Assembly: GCF_036016195.1 (NCBI RefSeq)
Contig: NZ_JAYWTM010000007.1
Coordinates: forward strand, 248,001 to 312,000
Origin: Brenneria populi
GTDB taxonomy: Bacteria; Pseudomonadota; Gammaproteobacteria; Enterobacterales; Enterobacteriaceae
DNA: 64,000 bases
Reading direction: 5' to 3'
This document shows, piece after piece, positions 8,567 to 16,307 of this stretch. Every line of letters starts with the position of its first letter. Position 1 is the stretch's first letter. The position numbers and the translations under genes are program-made. The notes under the pieces were generated by a model. The model searched no databases. It had not been told where the DNA came from and saw only the letters and a program-made list of their open reading frames with translations.

Positions 8567-10375
8567 TTAGAGTATATTGGGTATTGGGGGTTGCGAATGG
8601 TCGGGAATTTCCCGCCAGTCAATAAGCGGGTCGACAATCTGGCGCGTAGCGCCGTCCGTCAGCCCAAGATCGGTCAGATGCGGCCCCGCGTTGCAAGCCA
8701 GGCAAGTTCCCTCGATGGCCTTAAACACGCGGTAGGGCGGCTCCCAGTCGGCGATAGCGCCGCTGCGCTCGCGCAGTTGACGAAACTGGGCCGCCAGCTC
8801 CTTCGCCGGCAGTTCGGACAACATGCCGGCTATCGGCATCGCCACATGCGCGATGATCGCGCCATACTGCGCCAGCGCCATGCCGCCGCCGCCGTCAATC
8901 AGACAATTGGCCGCCAGCGCCATCTCATGAGGATCGCGTCCCAGCACCACCAGATTATGTGAATCGTGCGAGTAACTGGTGGCAATGGCGCCGCGCAGTT
9001 CGCCCCACCCCTCGAGCAAGGCCATCTGCGGCGGAGCGTCGTGGCGGCCGTGGCGATGCCGGACCCAGATCAGATTGAAACCGTCGGGCAACAGCACCTT
9101 GCCATCGCGTATTTCTACTTCTTTCTCGCCCCATTGCGTAAAGCGCGCTCCGCGGATGTGCCGCAGGCGGGCAACGCCGCGGCGCACCGCGCCGATGCGC
9201 ATCATAAAATCGGTATCCGCTACCGGCGCCAGACGCAGCGTGTCGCGCGGCGGCAGCACATTCTGCGGATCGAGGACGCGAGTTAACATCACGCCGTTGT
9301 CGGCGATAAGCTTTCCGGCGACGTAAACCCGCCGCGCCTGAAGTTTTTCCAGCGAATCGAACGCCACCAGATCCGCGCGCCGCCCGGCGGCGATCAGACC
9401 GATGTCGTTGCGCCGTAGGCGAATTGCGGCATTCAGCGTGGCGAAGCGCAGCGTATCCGTCGCCGGTAACCCGTGTTCAATCAGCAGGTTGAGCAGAGCG
9501 ATAATGCCGCCCTTTTCCAGCAGCACATCCGGGGGAACATCATCGGTACAGACGGTAATCTGCGACGACAGATGCGGCAACGTTTTAAGCGCCGCGACGA
9601 TGTCGGGCAACAGGTAGGGATGGGAGCCGCGTATTTCAAGCGTCAACCCGGCGCGCAGTTTTTCCAGCGCGTCGTCGGCGGAGGTGAGCTCATGATCGGA
9701 GGTAACGCCCGCCGCCAGATACGCCTGCAAATCGGCGCCTTGCAGGCCGCGCGCGTGGCCCTCGATCGGTTTGCCGCTGGCCAGGCCGGCCTCGAGGATC
9801 GCCGTCATGCGCTCGTCGCCGTGCAACACGCCATGCATATCCATCACCTCCGCCACCCCGGAAATTTCCGTCCAGCCGAGCATGGTCGTCATCTCATCGC
9901 CGGAGAAGTCGGCGCCGGACATTTCCAGCCCGGGCGTCGAGGGCACGCTCGACGGCGCGGCGACCATTACCTGCAACGGCAGGTTACGGCTGGCGTCAAT
10001 GGCGTAACGCACCCCTTCGACGCCCAGGACGTTGGCTAGTTCATGCGGATCCCAAAACACCGCGGTGGTGCCCTGCGCCAGGACGATTTCCGCGTAGCGC
10101 GCCGGCGGAAGGTGTGAACTTTCCAGGTGTACGTGGGTGTCCATCAAGCCCGGAGCAAGATAGGCGCCGGCAAGATCGTGGATTTCCGCGGCGTCGGCGC
10201 GGCTGCTACGCGGGTGCACGCTGGCGATCAGCTCTCCGACGATCCCGACGTCCGCATCGCGGATCTCTCCGGTCGCCATATCCACCACCCGAGCCTGGGT
10301 CAGCAGCAGATCGAAGGCGGTTTCGCCTCTGGCGGCCTGTACCGCGCGGCGGCGATTTTGTGCAGCAACGCTCAT
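8567..10375 (-). CDS. ade: Adenine deaminase
   Basis: 602 residues when started at ATG 10375 (an upstream in-frame TTG is less likely). An amidohydrolase that converts adenine to hypoxanthine and ammonia. The metal-binding DTHVHLESSHL motif is near residue 95, GHARGL and TSDHELTS provide further ligands, and the long C-terminal adenine-deaminase domain includes SYSHDSHNLVVLG. Length agrees with the family. The downstream permease supplies substrate, the divergent LysR gene at 10515 is a likely regulator, and a PurR-like box lies 46 nt before the start. Confidence 0.93.
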   Translation of the reverse strand: MSVAAQNRRRAVQAARGETAFDLLLTQARVVDMATGEIRDADVGIVGELIASVHPRSSRADAAEIHDLAGAYLAPGLMDTHVHLESSHLPPARYAEIVLAQGTTAVFWDPHELANVLGVEGVRYAIDASRNLPLQVMVAAPSSVPSTPGLEMSGADFSGDEMTTMLGWTEISGVAEVMDMHGVLHGDERMTAILEAGLASGKPIEGHARGLQGADLQAYLAAGVTSDHELTSADDALEKLRAGLTLEIRGSHPYLLPDIVAALKTLPHLSSQITVCTDDVPPDVLLEKGGIIALLNLLIEHGLPATDTLRFATLNAAIRLRRNDIGLIAAGRRADLVAFDSLEKLQARRVYVAGKLIADNGVMLTRVLDPQNVLPPRDTLRLAPVADTDFMMRIGAVRRGVARLRHIRGARFTQWGEKEVEIRDGKVLLPDGFNLIWVRHRHGRHDAPPQMALLEGWGELRGAIATSYSHDSHNLVVLGRDPHEMALAANCLIDGGGGMALAQYGAIIAHVAMPIAGMLSELPAKELAAQFRQLRERSGAIADWEPPYRVFKAIEGTCLACNAGPHLTDLGLTDGATRQIVDPLIDWREIPDHSQPPIPNIL

Positions 10376-10420
10376 AATCAACTATCCGGCAAACATTATT
10401 AATGTCCTACTCTAGGGAGG

Positions 10421-10436
10421 CGGCAAACGTTTGCCT
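10421..10436. promoter_or_regulatory. PurR operator-like palindrome
   Basis: CGGCAAACGTTTGCCT contains the perfect palindrome GGCAAACGTTTGCC and matches the 16-bp PurR consensus (ACGCAAACGTTTGCGT-like) at about 13 positions. It is in the ade/LysR divergent promoter region, so purine-dependent repression of ade (and perhaps the permease) is likely. Confidence 0.7.
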
Positions 10437-10514
10437 AGCTGAATAAATTTATCACTCGATAAGAAAGGGTTATTCTGCAGCGTTAACCCATAGCGAATCA
10501 GAACAGATAAGACC

Positions 10515-11447
10515 ATGACCGACCCCTGGCAACGCCTGCCCGCGCTCTCTTTAAAACAGTTGCAATATTTTGTGACGCTGGCGCAGCTGCGTCACTTCAC
10601 CGATACCGCCAGCCGCCTCGCCATCAGCCAGCCGGCGTTAAGCAGCGCGTTGCGGCAGATAGAGCGGGTGCTGGGGGGAAAACTGGTTAATCGCACCGCT
10701 TCGTCCGTGACCCTGACGGAGCTGGGGGCGGCTATTCTACCGCATGCCGAGCGGGTGCTCAGCGTCGCCCAGCGGTCATTTCACGATATGCGGCAGATTG
10801 TGGAAGCCGGCGGCGACGGCACCGTGCGTATCGGTTTGGTGCCGTCCGTCGGCTCTCTGCTGTTTCCGACGATACCGCAGCAACTGGCGCGGCAGTTTCC
10901 GCGCCTGAAGGTGGAGTTTCACGATCAAACCAACGATTCGCTAACCGCGCAATTGCTGACGGGACAAATCGATTTTGGCCTCGGCGCGTTGGATAGCTCG
11001 GTGGCGCCGGAGCTGAAGGTGTTCGCCCTACAGGAAGACCCCTTCGTTGCCGTTCTGCACCGTGACGACGTACTGGCGCAATCCGCGCATTTGCCGTGGA
11101 AACTCCTTGCGGGGCGCGATATCGCCGCGTTTTCCAAAGGCAATATCCAGCGGCTTGTGGCGGCGATGGCGGAGAGCAACCGCTTGACGCTGCGCACCCG
11201 CTATCAGGTGGATTACATCGAAACCCTGTATGGTCTGGTTCGCTCGAAGCTGGCGGTGGCTATCCTGCCGCAACTTTACACCACGCATTTACAGGACGCG
11301 GAATTGACGGTGGTGCAGCTACAGCAGCCGGCGTTGACGCGCACCGTGGCGCTGATGCGCAATCCTCAGCCCTTGCCGCCCCTGATCGAATCCTGTTTTC
11401 AGCTTTTGCTGGCGGCTTTGCGCCCGGGGGGACATCAGCGCCCCTGA
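10515..11447 (+). CDS. LysR-family regulator, divergent from ade
   Basis: 310 residues. The winged helix-turn-helix is at about 12-72 (LKQLQYFVTLAQ, RLAISQPALSSALRQIER, LGGKLVNRTASSVTLTELG), followed by a periplasmic-binding-like effector domain from about residue 100 (VRIGLVPSVGSLLFP). The complete domain set suggests it works. Divergent orientation to ade across a 139-bp intergenic region is the classic LysR layout, so control of adenine salvage is inferred. The effector is unknown. Confidence 0.85.
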   Translation: MTDPWQRLPALSLKQLQYFVTLAQLRHFTDTASRLAISQPALSSALRQIERVLGGKLVNRTASSVTLTELGAAILPHAERVLSVAQRSFHDMRQIVEAGGDGTVRIGLVPSVGSLLFPTIPQQLARQFPRLKVEFHDQTNDSLTAQLLTGQIDFGLGALDSSVAPELKVFALQEDPFVAVLHRDDVLAQSAHLPWKLLAGRDIAAFSKGNIQRLVAAMAESNRLTLRTRYQVDYIETLYGLVRSKLAVAILPQLYTTHLQDAELTVVQLQQPALTRTVALMRNPQPLPPLIESCFQLLLAALRPGGHQRP

Positions 11448-11541
11448 CAAGACGCGCGCCTGTCGTAAAATCTGATGATTTTCGGCGCTGAGCGTATGAC
11501 GTCTTTATCACACAACCTGTCGCACGAGGTTAAAAGATCCG

Positions 11542-11570
11542 TTTACAATGCTCCCTGCCGGCATTACTAT
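11542..11570 (+). promoter_or_regulatory. Native thiM promoter (sigma70), now separated from thiM
   Basis: TTTACA (11542-11547) and TACTAT (11565-11570) are spaced by exactly 17 bp and sit about 55 nt upstream of the TPP aptamer. This is the expected ancestral promoter of thiMD. It now drives transcription into the left end of the integrated element. Confidence 0.65.
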
Positions 11571-11581
11571 CCTGAGCAGGG

Positions 11582-11600
11582 ATTAATGTTGAACATTAAT
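11582..11600. promoter_or_regulatory. Perfect 9-bp palindrome between promoter and riboswitch
   Basis: ATTAATGTT-G-AACATTAAT is a perfect inverted repeat with a one-base centre, just downstream of the predicted +1. It could be an operator for an unknown regulator or a 5'-UTR hairpin. Confidence 0.4.
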
Positions 11601-11626
11601 TGTAACCTATTGATTTTGATTTAAAT

Positions 11627-11687
11627 GACTCGGGGTGCCCTTCTAGGTGAAGGCTGAGAAATACCCGTATTACCTGATCTGGATAAT
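11627..11687 (+). promoter_or_regulatory. TPP (THI-box) riboswitch, 5' part, split by the element
   Basis: GACTCGGGGTGCCC, GGCTGAGAAATACCC and ACCTGATCTGGATAAT are the canonical strands of P1, P2, P3, J3-2 and the 5' strands of P4 and P5 of the E. coli-type thiM aptamer. The sequence is canonical up to 11,687, inside the P5 loop, then becomes AT-rich element DNA. The missing 3' strand is at 51,816-51,834. As it stands the 5' part alone should not form the TPP pocket. Confidence 0.93.
11679..11687 (+). other. attL core
   Basis: CTGGATAAT, identical to the copy at 51,807-51,815. It consists of the P5 5' strand plus most of loop L5 of the TPP riboswitch. Removing one copy and the DNA between rebuilds CTGGATAATGCCAG, the intact P5 hairpin. 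Confidence 0.88.
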
Positions 11688-11723
11688 ATAATTATATTAT
11701 TTATCATGGTGTTATGAATTGTT

Positions 11724-11766
11724 TTCCCTATTCACTTCCCTAGCCATTCCCAATCTTAGGGAAGTG
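11724..11766. repeat. Left-end direct repeats and hairpin (candidate arm-type sites)
   Basis: TTCCC(T/A) occurs three times at 11-12 bp steps (11724, 11736, 11747). CACTTCCCTA (11733-11742) and TAGGGAAGTG (11757-11766) form a perfect 10-bp inverted repeat. Related CAC-TCCCTAG motifs lie at 12,972-12,983 (before alpA) and 51,672-51,682 (before the integrase). TAGGGAAGT also occurs in the chromosomal riboswitch half at 51,823. These are plausible integrase or excisionase sites. Confidence 0.5.
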
Positions 11767-11944
11767 AGGTGGTACCTATCTCGCTCAATCCCCTGAAATA
11801 CTCTGCAACAAAACACCAGAAACTGTGCTTTTCGTTTCCTGTCTTCCATCTGTGAGATAGCGTTGTTGCTATTGCTTGGCATAAGATAACGCTCAGATAA
11901 ATCGGGCATAAAAAATCGTTCGGTATCAGAACAGGATAATAAGA

Positions 11945-12823
11945 ATGAAGTCAGGTGAGGTTATCAAAGCTGCGAAGCAATGGTTCAGGCTGAGCAACTA
12001 TGATGTTTTACAGGAAATCACGTTAAACGACCTTAGTGACGAGCTGAGTCGCCGGGCAGTTTTGTTCCGTTATGATTCCACCAATGAACAAAGTCCACGC
12101 TATCAGCGCTATCTAGAAGAAGAAGCCAAGATACTGGCTGGCACTCCGCTATTAATCAGCTCAACCAAAACTATCCCCCCATCATCCAAAAAGAAAAACC
12201 CTCTGGCTGATGCCACATTACATGTTCAGCATATCACCGTTGGGGATATTAGCCGCTATGAGGCAGACTTACGGAAACTCAATTTACTCCAACGTAGCGA
12301 TGCTTCGTCTGATGCACCATCAGTACCAGTATCAAGAGAACAGGGTAAACAGCGATTAACGGACATCGATCGTCTGAATGATGATCACCCCTTGTATCTG
12401 TGGCTAAACATCAAACGTCTGACTGATGATGAAGTTATCGAACATATCAAAATCATGCTCCCACAATGGCGTAAGGAGTATGGCATAACGGAACCAGAGA
12501 TCGGTTTATTTCGCTTTGGTCTGAGCACGATTAAGAAAGTGATCTCCCTGAGAACTATCCCTATGCTGGATCTGATGTTATGGGCTAATCATCGAGGGGT
12601 AAAAATCTCTAATGAGCAAATGTCACGTTTACTCTATCCGAATGATTCAGAGGTGATTAGAGGAGGGGCGCAAATTAAGGATACCGATAAACCTTTTGCG
12701 GAAAAAGCACGGACCCGTGAGTTTGCGCGTTTGTTTAACCTCTATCTGAGCAAAGACAGCTACATGATGGATGTCAGAGTGGCTGATGCCATGAAGATGA
12801 ACGAAAAAGAAGAAGAAAACTAA
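11945..12823 (+). CDS. Island-end hypothetical protein (DUF6387-like)
   Basis: 292 residues, no signal peptide or membrane helix. The N-terminus (WFRLSNYDVLQEITLNDLSDEL) resembles DUF6387-type proteins, which I recall at the ends of enterobacterial islands. A hydrophilic linker (about residues 110-140) is followed by a helical part (DHPLYLWLNIKRLTDDEVIEHI). An RBS-like AGGAT precedes the ATG. First gene inside attL. The function is unknown; the family name is from memory only. Confidence 0.6.
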   Translation: MKSGEVIKAAKQWFRLSNYDVLQEITLNDLSDELSRRAVLFRYDSTNEQSPRYQRYLEEEAKILAGTPLLISSTKTIPPSSKKKNPLADATLHVQHITVGDISRYEADLRKLNLLQRSDASSDAPSVPVSREQGKQRLTDIDRLNDDHPLYLWLNIKRLTDDEVIEHIKIMLPQWRKEYGITEPEIGLFRFGLSTIKKVISLRTIPMLDLMLWANHRGVKISNEQMSRLLYPNDSEVIRGGAQIKDTDKPFAEKARTREFARLFNLYLSKDSYMMDVRVADAMKMNEKEEEN

Positions 12824-12840
12824 CCTTTCCCACTATCTCC

Positions 12841-12867
12841 GGGAGCCTGCCATCAAGACAGGTTCCC
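12841..12867 (+). terminator. Hairpin after the 11945 gene
   Basis: GGGAGCCTG and CAGGTTCCC pair (one mismatch in the middle) around a 9-nt loop, 18 nt past the stop. The T tract is weak, so termination may be partial. Confidence 0.45.
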
Positions 12868-13016
12868 TTATGCAAAACCAGCGACATTCGCACATTTTCA
12901 TTTTCCCCAAAATCATATCCCTTCATTGTCTCGAAAGATGTTGTTTACCAACGTCTGCATCTTGTCATTGCCACTTTCCCTAGAATTACTCCTGTCGAAA
13001 CAAACAGGAGAAGACA

Positions 13017-13268
13017 ATGAAAAATAACAATAAAAATCAACAACAAACAGCGCTCTATGAGCAAAACGAAGTCACACCAAGAAGGCTTATCCGCCTCCCG
13101 GAAGTGCTAAAAAGGGTAGGGTTAAGTAGGGCAAGAATGTATGGACTGATCAATGCTGGTCGCTTTCCTAAACAGGTCAGGATTGGTCTGAGATCGGTTG
13201 CCTTTATCGAAAGTGAGATAGAAGCGTGGATGGATAGTGTTATTGCTGCCCGTAATGAATCTCACTAA
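13017..13268 (+). CDS. alpA: AlpA-family regulator (likely recombination directionality factor)
   Basis: 83 residues, MerR-like helix-turn-helix. RLIRLPEVLKRVGLSRARMY, then FPKQVRIGLRSVAFIESEIEAWM, is the full AlpA signature. In P4-like and SXT-like elements AlpA proteins activate excision or act as the excisionase for the integrase. The RBS AGGAG is clear. Likely role: control of excision from the thiM riboswitch. Its promoter region carries a CACTTTCCCTAG motif like those near both element ends. Confidence 0.88.
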   Translation: MKNNNKNQQQTALYEQNEVTPRRLIRLPEVLKRVGLSRARMYGLINAGRFPKQVRIGLRSVAFIESEIEAWMDSVIAARNESH

Positions 13269-13299
13269 TAATATTTTAATAACAACAAGAGGAAATAAA

Positions 13300-13614
13300 A
13301 TGAATAATCAAGAAATGAAAAATATCAAAGAGTCATCTACCAATATTTTTACTGCTATGGCGAAGAATCTTTATATCACAGGAATACGTATATATAAAGA
13401 ACAAGAAGAGTATGAGGTATTGGAAGCCATTATGTTGGATAGTAATAGAACGGAATCATATCTTTCGCATGTAAAAGAGTATCTGGCAAAATGCTTTGAT
13501 GCACATATGGAAGAAGCGGGTAAAAGAGAAAGACTTATCTATGTTAATATGGATAAAGTCATGTCTGAAATGAGATATATACATACTCAAGCATTACTTT
13601 TTAGTATGAGTTAA
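13300..13614 (+). CDS. Hypothetical protein
   Basis: 104 residues, predicted helical, no recognised family. I chose ATG 13300 because GAGGA lies 7 nt upstream; a longer frame from 13237 overlaps alpA and has no RBS. It is the first of a run of small acidic proteins (13300-15005) separated by short gaps that carry small GNRA-type hairpins. This looks like one operon. Confidence 0.6.
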   Translation: MNNQEMKNIKESSTNIFTAMAKNLYITGIRIYKEQEEYEVLEAIMLDSNRTESYLSHVKEYLAKCFDAHMEEAGKRERLIYVNMDKVMSEMRYIHTQALLFSMS

Positions 13615-13629
13615 TAACAGCGTATTCAG

Positions 13630-13641
13630 CCTCGAAAGGGG
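13630..13641 (+). other. GNRA-type mini-hairpin
   Basis: CCTC-GAAA-GGGG between two small genes; the same kind of hairpin recurs at 14,002 and 14,717. Confidence 0.4.
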
Positions 13642-13693
13642 GTAATAAAAAACACAATGAATTAAATAAGCATTTAACTATGAGGATATAAAT

Positions 13694-13990
13694 ATGTCTA
13701 AAAAAAGTATAGCTAGTAATAAATCAACCGAACTGTTCTATGACCTTGCTTGTAGGTCGTTTACTGCAAGCTGGAATATGTTCATGGACGTTAATGGCGA
13801 TGGGGATGCTAATAACTATTTAGATGACCCAGATTTTATGAGTCCATTTATTATCCATGTGATTGACCATATTCAGAACAACTTTGAAAGATTCACTGCC
13901 CAAGAGGGAAATAACGGTGATATTAATCAAGTTAACTTTGAACAGGTTGCTGCCATGTTAGTCGAGTATTCAGACAGCTTTAGGAAATAA
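13694..13990 (+). CDS. Hypothetical protein
   Basis: 98 residues, acidic and helical, no recognised domain. Has GAGGA before the ATG. Aromatic-rich core (YDLACRSFTASWNMFMD) and a GDGDANNYLDD stretch. Cytosolic by appearance. Part of the operon of small proteins downstream of alpA; function unknown. Confidence 0.6.
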   Translation: MSKKSIASNKSTELFYDLACRSFTASWNMFMDVNGDGDANNYLDDPDFMSPFIIHVIDHIQNNFERFTAQEGNNGDINQVNFEQVAAMLVEYSDSFRK

Positions 13991-14001
13991 GAACTAATCT
14001 T

Positions 14002-14015
14002 GCCCCGCAAGGGGC
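14002..14015 (+). other. GNRA-type mini-hairpin
   Basis: GCCCC-GCAA-GGGGC, a perfect 5-bp stem with a GCAA loop, 12 nt after a stop codon and 28 nt before the next start. Confidence 0.5.
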
Positions 14016-14043
14016 TAACCAAAAATATAAGAGGAAAATATAA

Positions 14044-14307
14044 ATGGTAAACAACAACGAACAAAGTTCTATGACAAATAAAATATCTGTAGTAGTAAGT
14101 ATGTTGTGCGAAGGAACCCCGAAAGTGATGAATGCTATTCAAGAAAGCTTTGATGTGTTTGTTGCCCTTAGTGGGTATTCAGTAGAAGAAATGATAGAGA
14201 ATAAGGGTTTGATTGATGCCTTAAATCGACATATCAATAACGATTTAGTTGATGAGTTAGATCTGGAATATGGCTCTGTTATCATCAATATCGTTTATAA
14301 CAACTAA
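14044..14307 (+). CDS. Hypothetical protein
   Basis: 87 residues, acidic, mostly helical with a short hydrophobic end (YGSVIINIVYNN). Preceded by AGAGGAAA. No recognised family. The size and position resemble its neighbours at 13,694 and 14,347, and it may belong with them as a set of anti-host or regulatory small proteins; this is only inferred from context. Confidence 0.6.
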   Translation: MVNNNEQSSMTNKISVVVSMLCEGTPKVMNAIQESFDVFVALSGYSVEEMIENKGLIDALNRHINNDLVDELDLEYGSVIINIVYNN

Positions 14308-14346
14308 TTACTTTTACTAACTATTAACATAATAAGAGGATTAAAG

Positions 14347-14697
14347 ATGAAAGAGATTATATTAAATAAAAGTGAAGAAGAACAAAACGAACTTATTGCC
14401 AACATCTTACAAGGATACTGTGATGAAATATATGCCATTTATGAAAAACATCCTGAAACAGCAATCGATATTTTGAATGATGGGTTCCTTTCAAGCATCA
14501 CATATGATGTTTTGATAACTCGTGAGATGAAGAAATACTCTATAAAAAATGATGCATCTGATATCAATAGAAGAGATTTAAAAGCCACAATCTTGTATTG
14601 GCATCAGGAGCATATCGTTGAACTTGTATCGAAAAATATAAATCAGGATGAAAATCAAGATCCTGTTTATTGGAAACTGAAAATGACAGTTGTTTGA
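14347..14697 (+). CDS. Hypothetical protein
   Basis: 116 residues, helical and acidic (EEEQNELIANILQGYCDEIY). AGAGGA precedes the ATG. It follows the 14044 gene by 39 nt. No recognised domain, signal peptide or membrane segment. Confidence 0.6.
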   Translation: MKEIILNKSEEEQNELIANILQGYCDEIYAIYEKHPETAIDILNDGFLSSITYDVLITREMKKYSIKNDASDINRRDLKATILYWHQEHIVELVSKNINQDENQDPVYWKLKMTVV

Positions 14698-14716
14698 TCT
14701 TTAGATGTAATGAGTA

Positions 14717-14734
14717 TTCCCTCGAAAGAGGGAA
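14717..14734 (+). other. GNRA-type mini-hairpin
   Basis: TTCCCTC-GAAA-GAGGGAA, a 7-bp perfect stem with a GAAA loop, ending 5 nt before the short leader ORF at 14,740. Confidence 0.5.
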
Positions 14735-14739
14735 ATAAC

Positions 14740-14769
14740 ATGAATGATAAACTAAGGGTTATAATATGA
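14740..14769 (+). CDS. 9-codon leader ORF coupled to the H-NS-truncate gene
   Basis: ATG at 14740 reads MNDKLRVII and its TGA overlaps the ATG of the next gene (ATGA). GAGGGAAA before it is a good RBS and comes from the arm of the GAAA hairpin. This suggests translational coupling; the peptide itself may have no function. Confidence 0.4.
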   Translation: MNDKLRVII

Positions 14770-15005
14770 TTGATGAATTCCACGTAATGTATATGTATAG
14801 AAAAATCCAAGCTGAAGCCGCTACTACTGATATAAAGACACTGGAACAGTTTTTGAAGAAGTTCCGCCAAGTTGTTGCGGAGCGTCGTGAGGAGTATTAT
14901 CAGGAGATTGGCGAGAAGAAGGCGCGTAAGCTGAGGATGAAGAGGCTCCTCAAGTTGATGGCGGAGGATAGGGTATCACCAGAGGATCTCATTGATCGGC
15001 TATAG
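14766..15005 (+). CDS. H-NS N-terminal-domain-only protein (H-NST-like)
   Basis: 79 residues matching the H-NS oligomerisation region: TLEQFLKKFRQVVAERREEY, then KLRMKRLLKLMAEDRVSPEDLI, parallels H-NS (TLEEMLEKL..VV.ERREE ... MLIADGIDPNELL). The C-terminal DNA-binding domain with its QGR hook is absent, and the frame simply ends there. This is the layout of H-NST proteins known from pathogenicity islands, which bind H-NS and relieve its silencing. A full-length H-NS paralogue is encoded at 43,952-44,356 on the same element. Confidence 0.68.
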   Translation: MIDEFHVMYMYRKIQAEAATTDIKTLEQFLKKFRQVVAERREEYYQEIGEKKARKLRMKRLLKLMAEDRVSPEDLIDRL

Positions 15006-15047
15006 TCAGACATACTAATGCATATTCATCAAAAAATGGAGGTGGTT

Positions 15048-15446
15048 ATGGGCTGGGAGCTTCATATAACAAGAACTGAGCATTGCTTTGATAGCAGCGA
15101 TAACCCTATAACCAGTGCGGAATGGCTCCAGCTTGTTCATGATGATGAAGAGCTGTCCATCGATAATAAAAATGGTGAGTTTTTCGCTATTTGGAGCGGT
15201 CATAGTGAATATGACGAACCTTGGCTAGAATGGGATGATGGAAGAATCTCAACCAAACATCCCGACGAGGCCCTCTATTGTAAGATGTTGCAAATAGCTA
15301 AGAAATTAAATGCAACAGTTATTGATGAAGATGATCATAAATATGCCCTACCAAGTGATCTTCTAAATCCATCATGGGCGAATCCGGCACCTGTTGTTAA
15401 AAAATATTCTTTTTGGGATAAGTTAATATCAAAACTAAAAAAATAG
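15048..15446 (+). CDS. Conserved hypothetical protein (WELHITR family)
   Basis: 132 residues from ATG 15048, which has GGAGGTGG upstream. The opening MGWELHITRTEHCFDSSDNP and later GEFFAIWSGHSEYDEPWLEW match a widespread small-protein family without known function. The C-terminus is basic (FWDKLISKLKK). Cytosolic. Confidence 0.65.
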   Translation: MGWELHITRTEHCFDSSDNPITSAEWLQLVHDDEELSIDNKNGEFFAIWSGHSEYDEPWLEWDDGRISTKHPDEALYCKMLQIAKKLNATVIDEDDHKYALPSDLLNPSWANPAPVVKKYSFWDKLISKLKK

Positions 15447-15586
15447 TTTTGAAAAAGATAGGATATCAACAGAAGAGTTTTGTCACTGACATCACCGTAG
15501 GTGCTATCGATGACATCCATATTTCACCCTCCATCGAAGTGTTCAGTGCTGAAAACGGTACAGTCATACCCATGTCTAATACATAG
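15446..15586 (+). pseudogene. Possible gene remnant
   Basis: A start-less frame reads SFVTDITVGAIDDIHISPSI and then EVFSAENGTVIP, ending at TAG 15584-15586. The composition is protein-like but I cannot name a family. It may be the tail of a gene lost before the ABM operon. Confidence 0.25.
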
Positions 15587-15597
15587 AGGGTAAGAAT

Positions 15598-15921
15598 GTG
15601 ATCGCAGTACTTTTTGAAGCAGATGTTGTTGCCACACAGCAAGAGCGTTATCTCCAGCTTGCTGCTGAATTGAAACCGTTATTAGCAGATATCGATGGTT
15701 TTATTTCTATCGAGCGTTTCCAGAGTCTGACAACGGCAGGAAAGATACTGTCATTGTCTTGGTGGCGGGATGAAGAGACCGTATTGCTATGGAAACAAAA
15801 TGTTTTGCATAAGGCGGCTCAATCAGAGGGACGTCAATCTATCTTCTCGTTTTATCGCATCCGTATTGCTCATGTACTCAGAGACTATTCATCAGAAACC
15901 AGAGGTCAGACCGATGTATGA
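15598..15921 (+). CDS. Antibiotic biosynthesis monooxygenase (ABM) domain protein
   Basis: 107 residues starting at GTG 15598. The ferredoxin-like ABM fold is suggested by MIAVLFEADVVATQQERYL, GFISIERFQS and ILSLSWWRDEETVLLWK. Such dimeric proteins oxidise small aromatic or quinone substrates without metal or flavin, or bind haem. Its stop overlaps the start of the ACT-domain gene, so it is the first gene of a three-gene operon (ABM, ACT, ArsR). Confidence 0.78.
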   Translation: MIAVLFEADVVATQQERYLQLAAELKPLLADIDGFISIERFQSLTTAGKILSLSWWRDEETVLLWKQNVLHKAAQSEGRQSIFSFYRIRIAHVLRDYSSETRGQTDV

Positions 15922-16306
15922 CATCCATGTTGTTTTAAAGAACACGCCGGGCGAACTGGCTGCACTGGGGATGGTATTAGGTCAAAACGGTATTGGCCTT
16001 GAGGGTGGTGGCGTATTTTCCGTCTCTGATAAAGCACATGCGCATTTTCTTATTGAAAAGGGAGATGCAGCCAAAACGGTGCTTGAAAAAGCAGGTTTTC
16101 AGGTTGAAAGCGTGTGTGAACCATTGATCCGCAAGCTTAAGCAAGAGCGGCCCGGCGAGTTAGGAGAGATAGCGGCAGCGCTGGCTGAGAAAGGGATTAA
16201 TATCCTGTGCCAATACAGTGACCATGCAAACCAACTGATCCTCGTGACCGATAATGATAGGCTTGCCAGTAAAGTAACGGAGAAATGGGCTGTCGTACCT
16301 AAGTAA
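15914..16306 (+). CDS. ACT-domain protein (two ACT repeats)
   Basis: 130 residues from ATG 15914, overlapping the ABM gene by 8 nt. Two ACT-like halves: IHVVLKNTPGELAALGMVLG, and later KQERPGELGEIAAALAEKGI followed by NILCQYSDHANQLILVTD. The paired PGEL motifs bind amino acids or similar ligands in regulatory ACT domains. There is no catalytic domain, so a ligand sensor or chaperone partner of the adjacent ABM and ArsR proteins is inferred. Confidence 0.75.
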   Translation: MYDIHVVLKNTPGELAALGMVLGQNGIGLEGGGVFSVSDKAHAHFLIEKGDAAKTVLEKAGFQVESVCEPLIRKLKQERPGELGEIAAALAEKGINILCQYSDHANQLILVTDNDRLASKVTEKWAVVPK

Positions 16307-16307
16307 A

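Noticed and set aside
11582..11600. Transcription terminator before the riboswitch
   Set aside because: The 9-bp palindrome has a one-base centre and no T-run, so it cannot fold as a normal terminator hairpin.
11712..11909. 65-residue reverse-strand ORF at the element's left end
   Set aside because: No RBS, no protein-like pattern, and it crosses the inverted and direct repeats of the attachment region.
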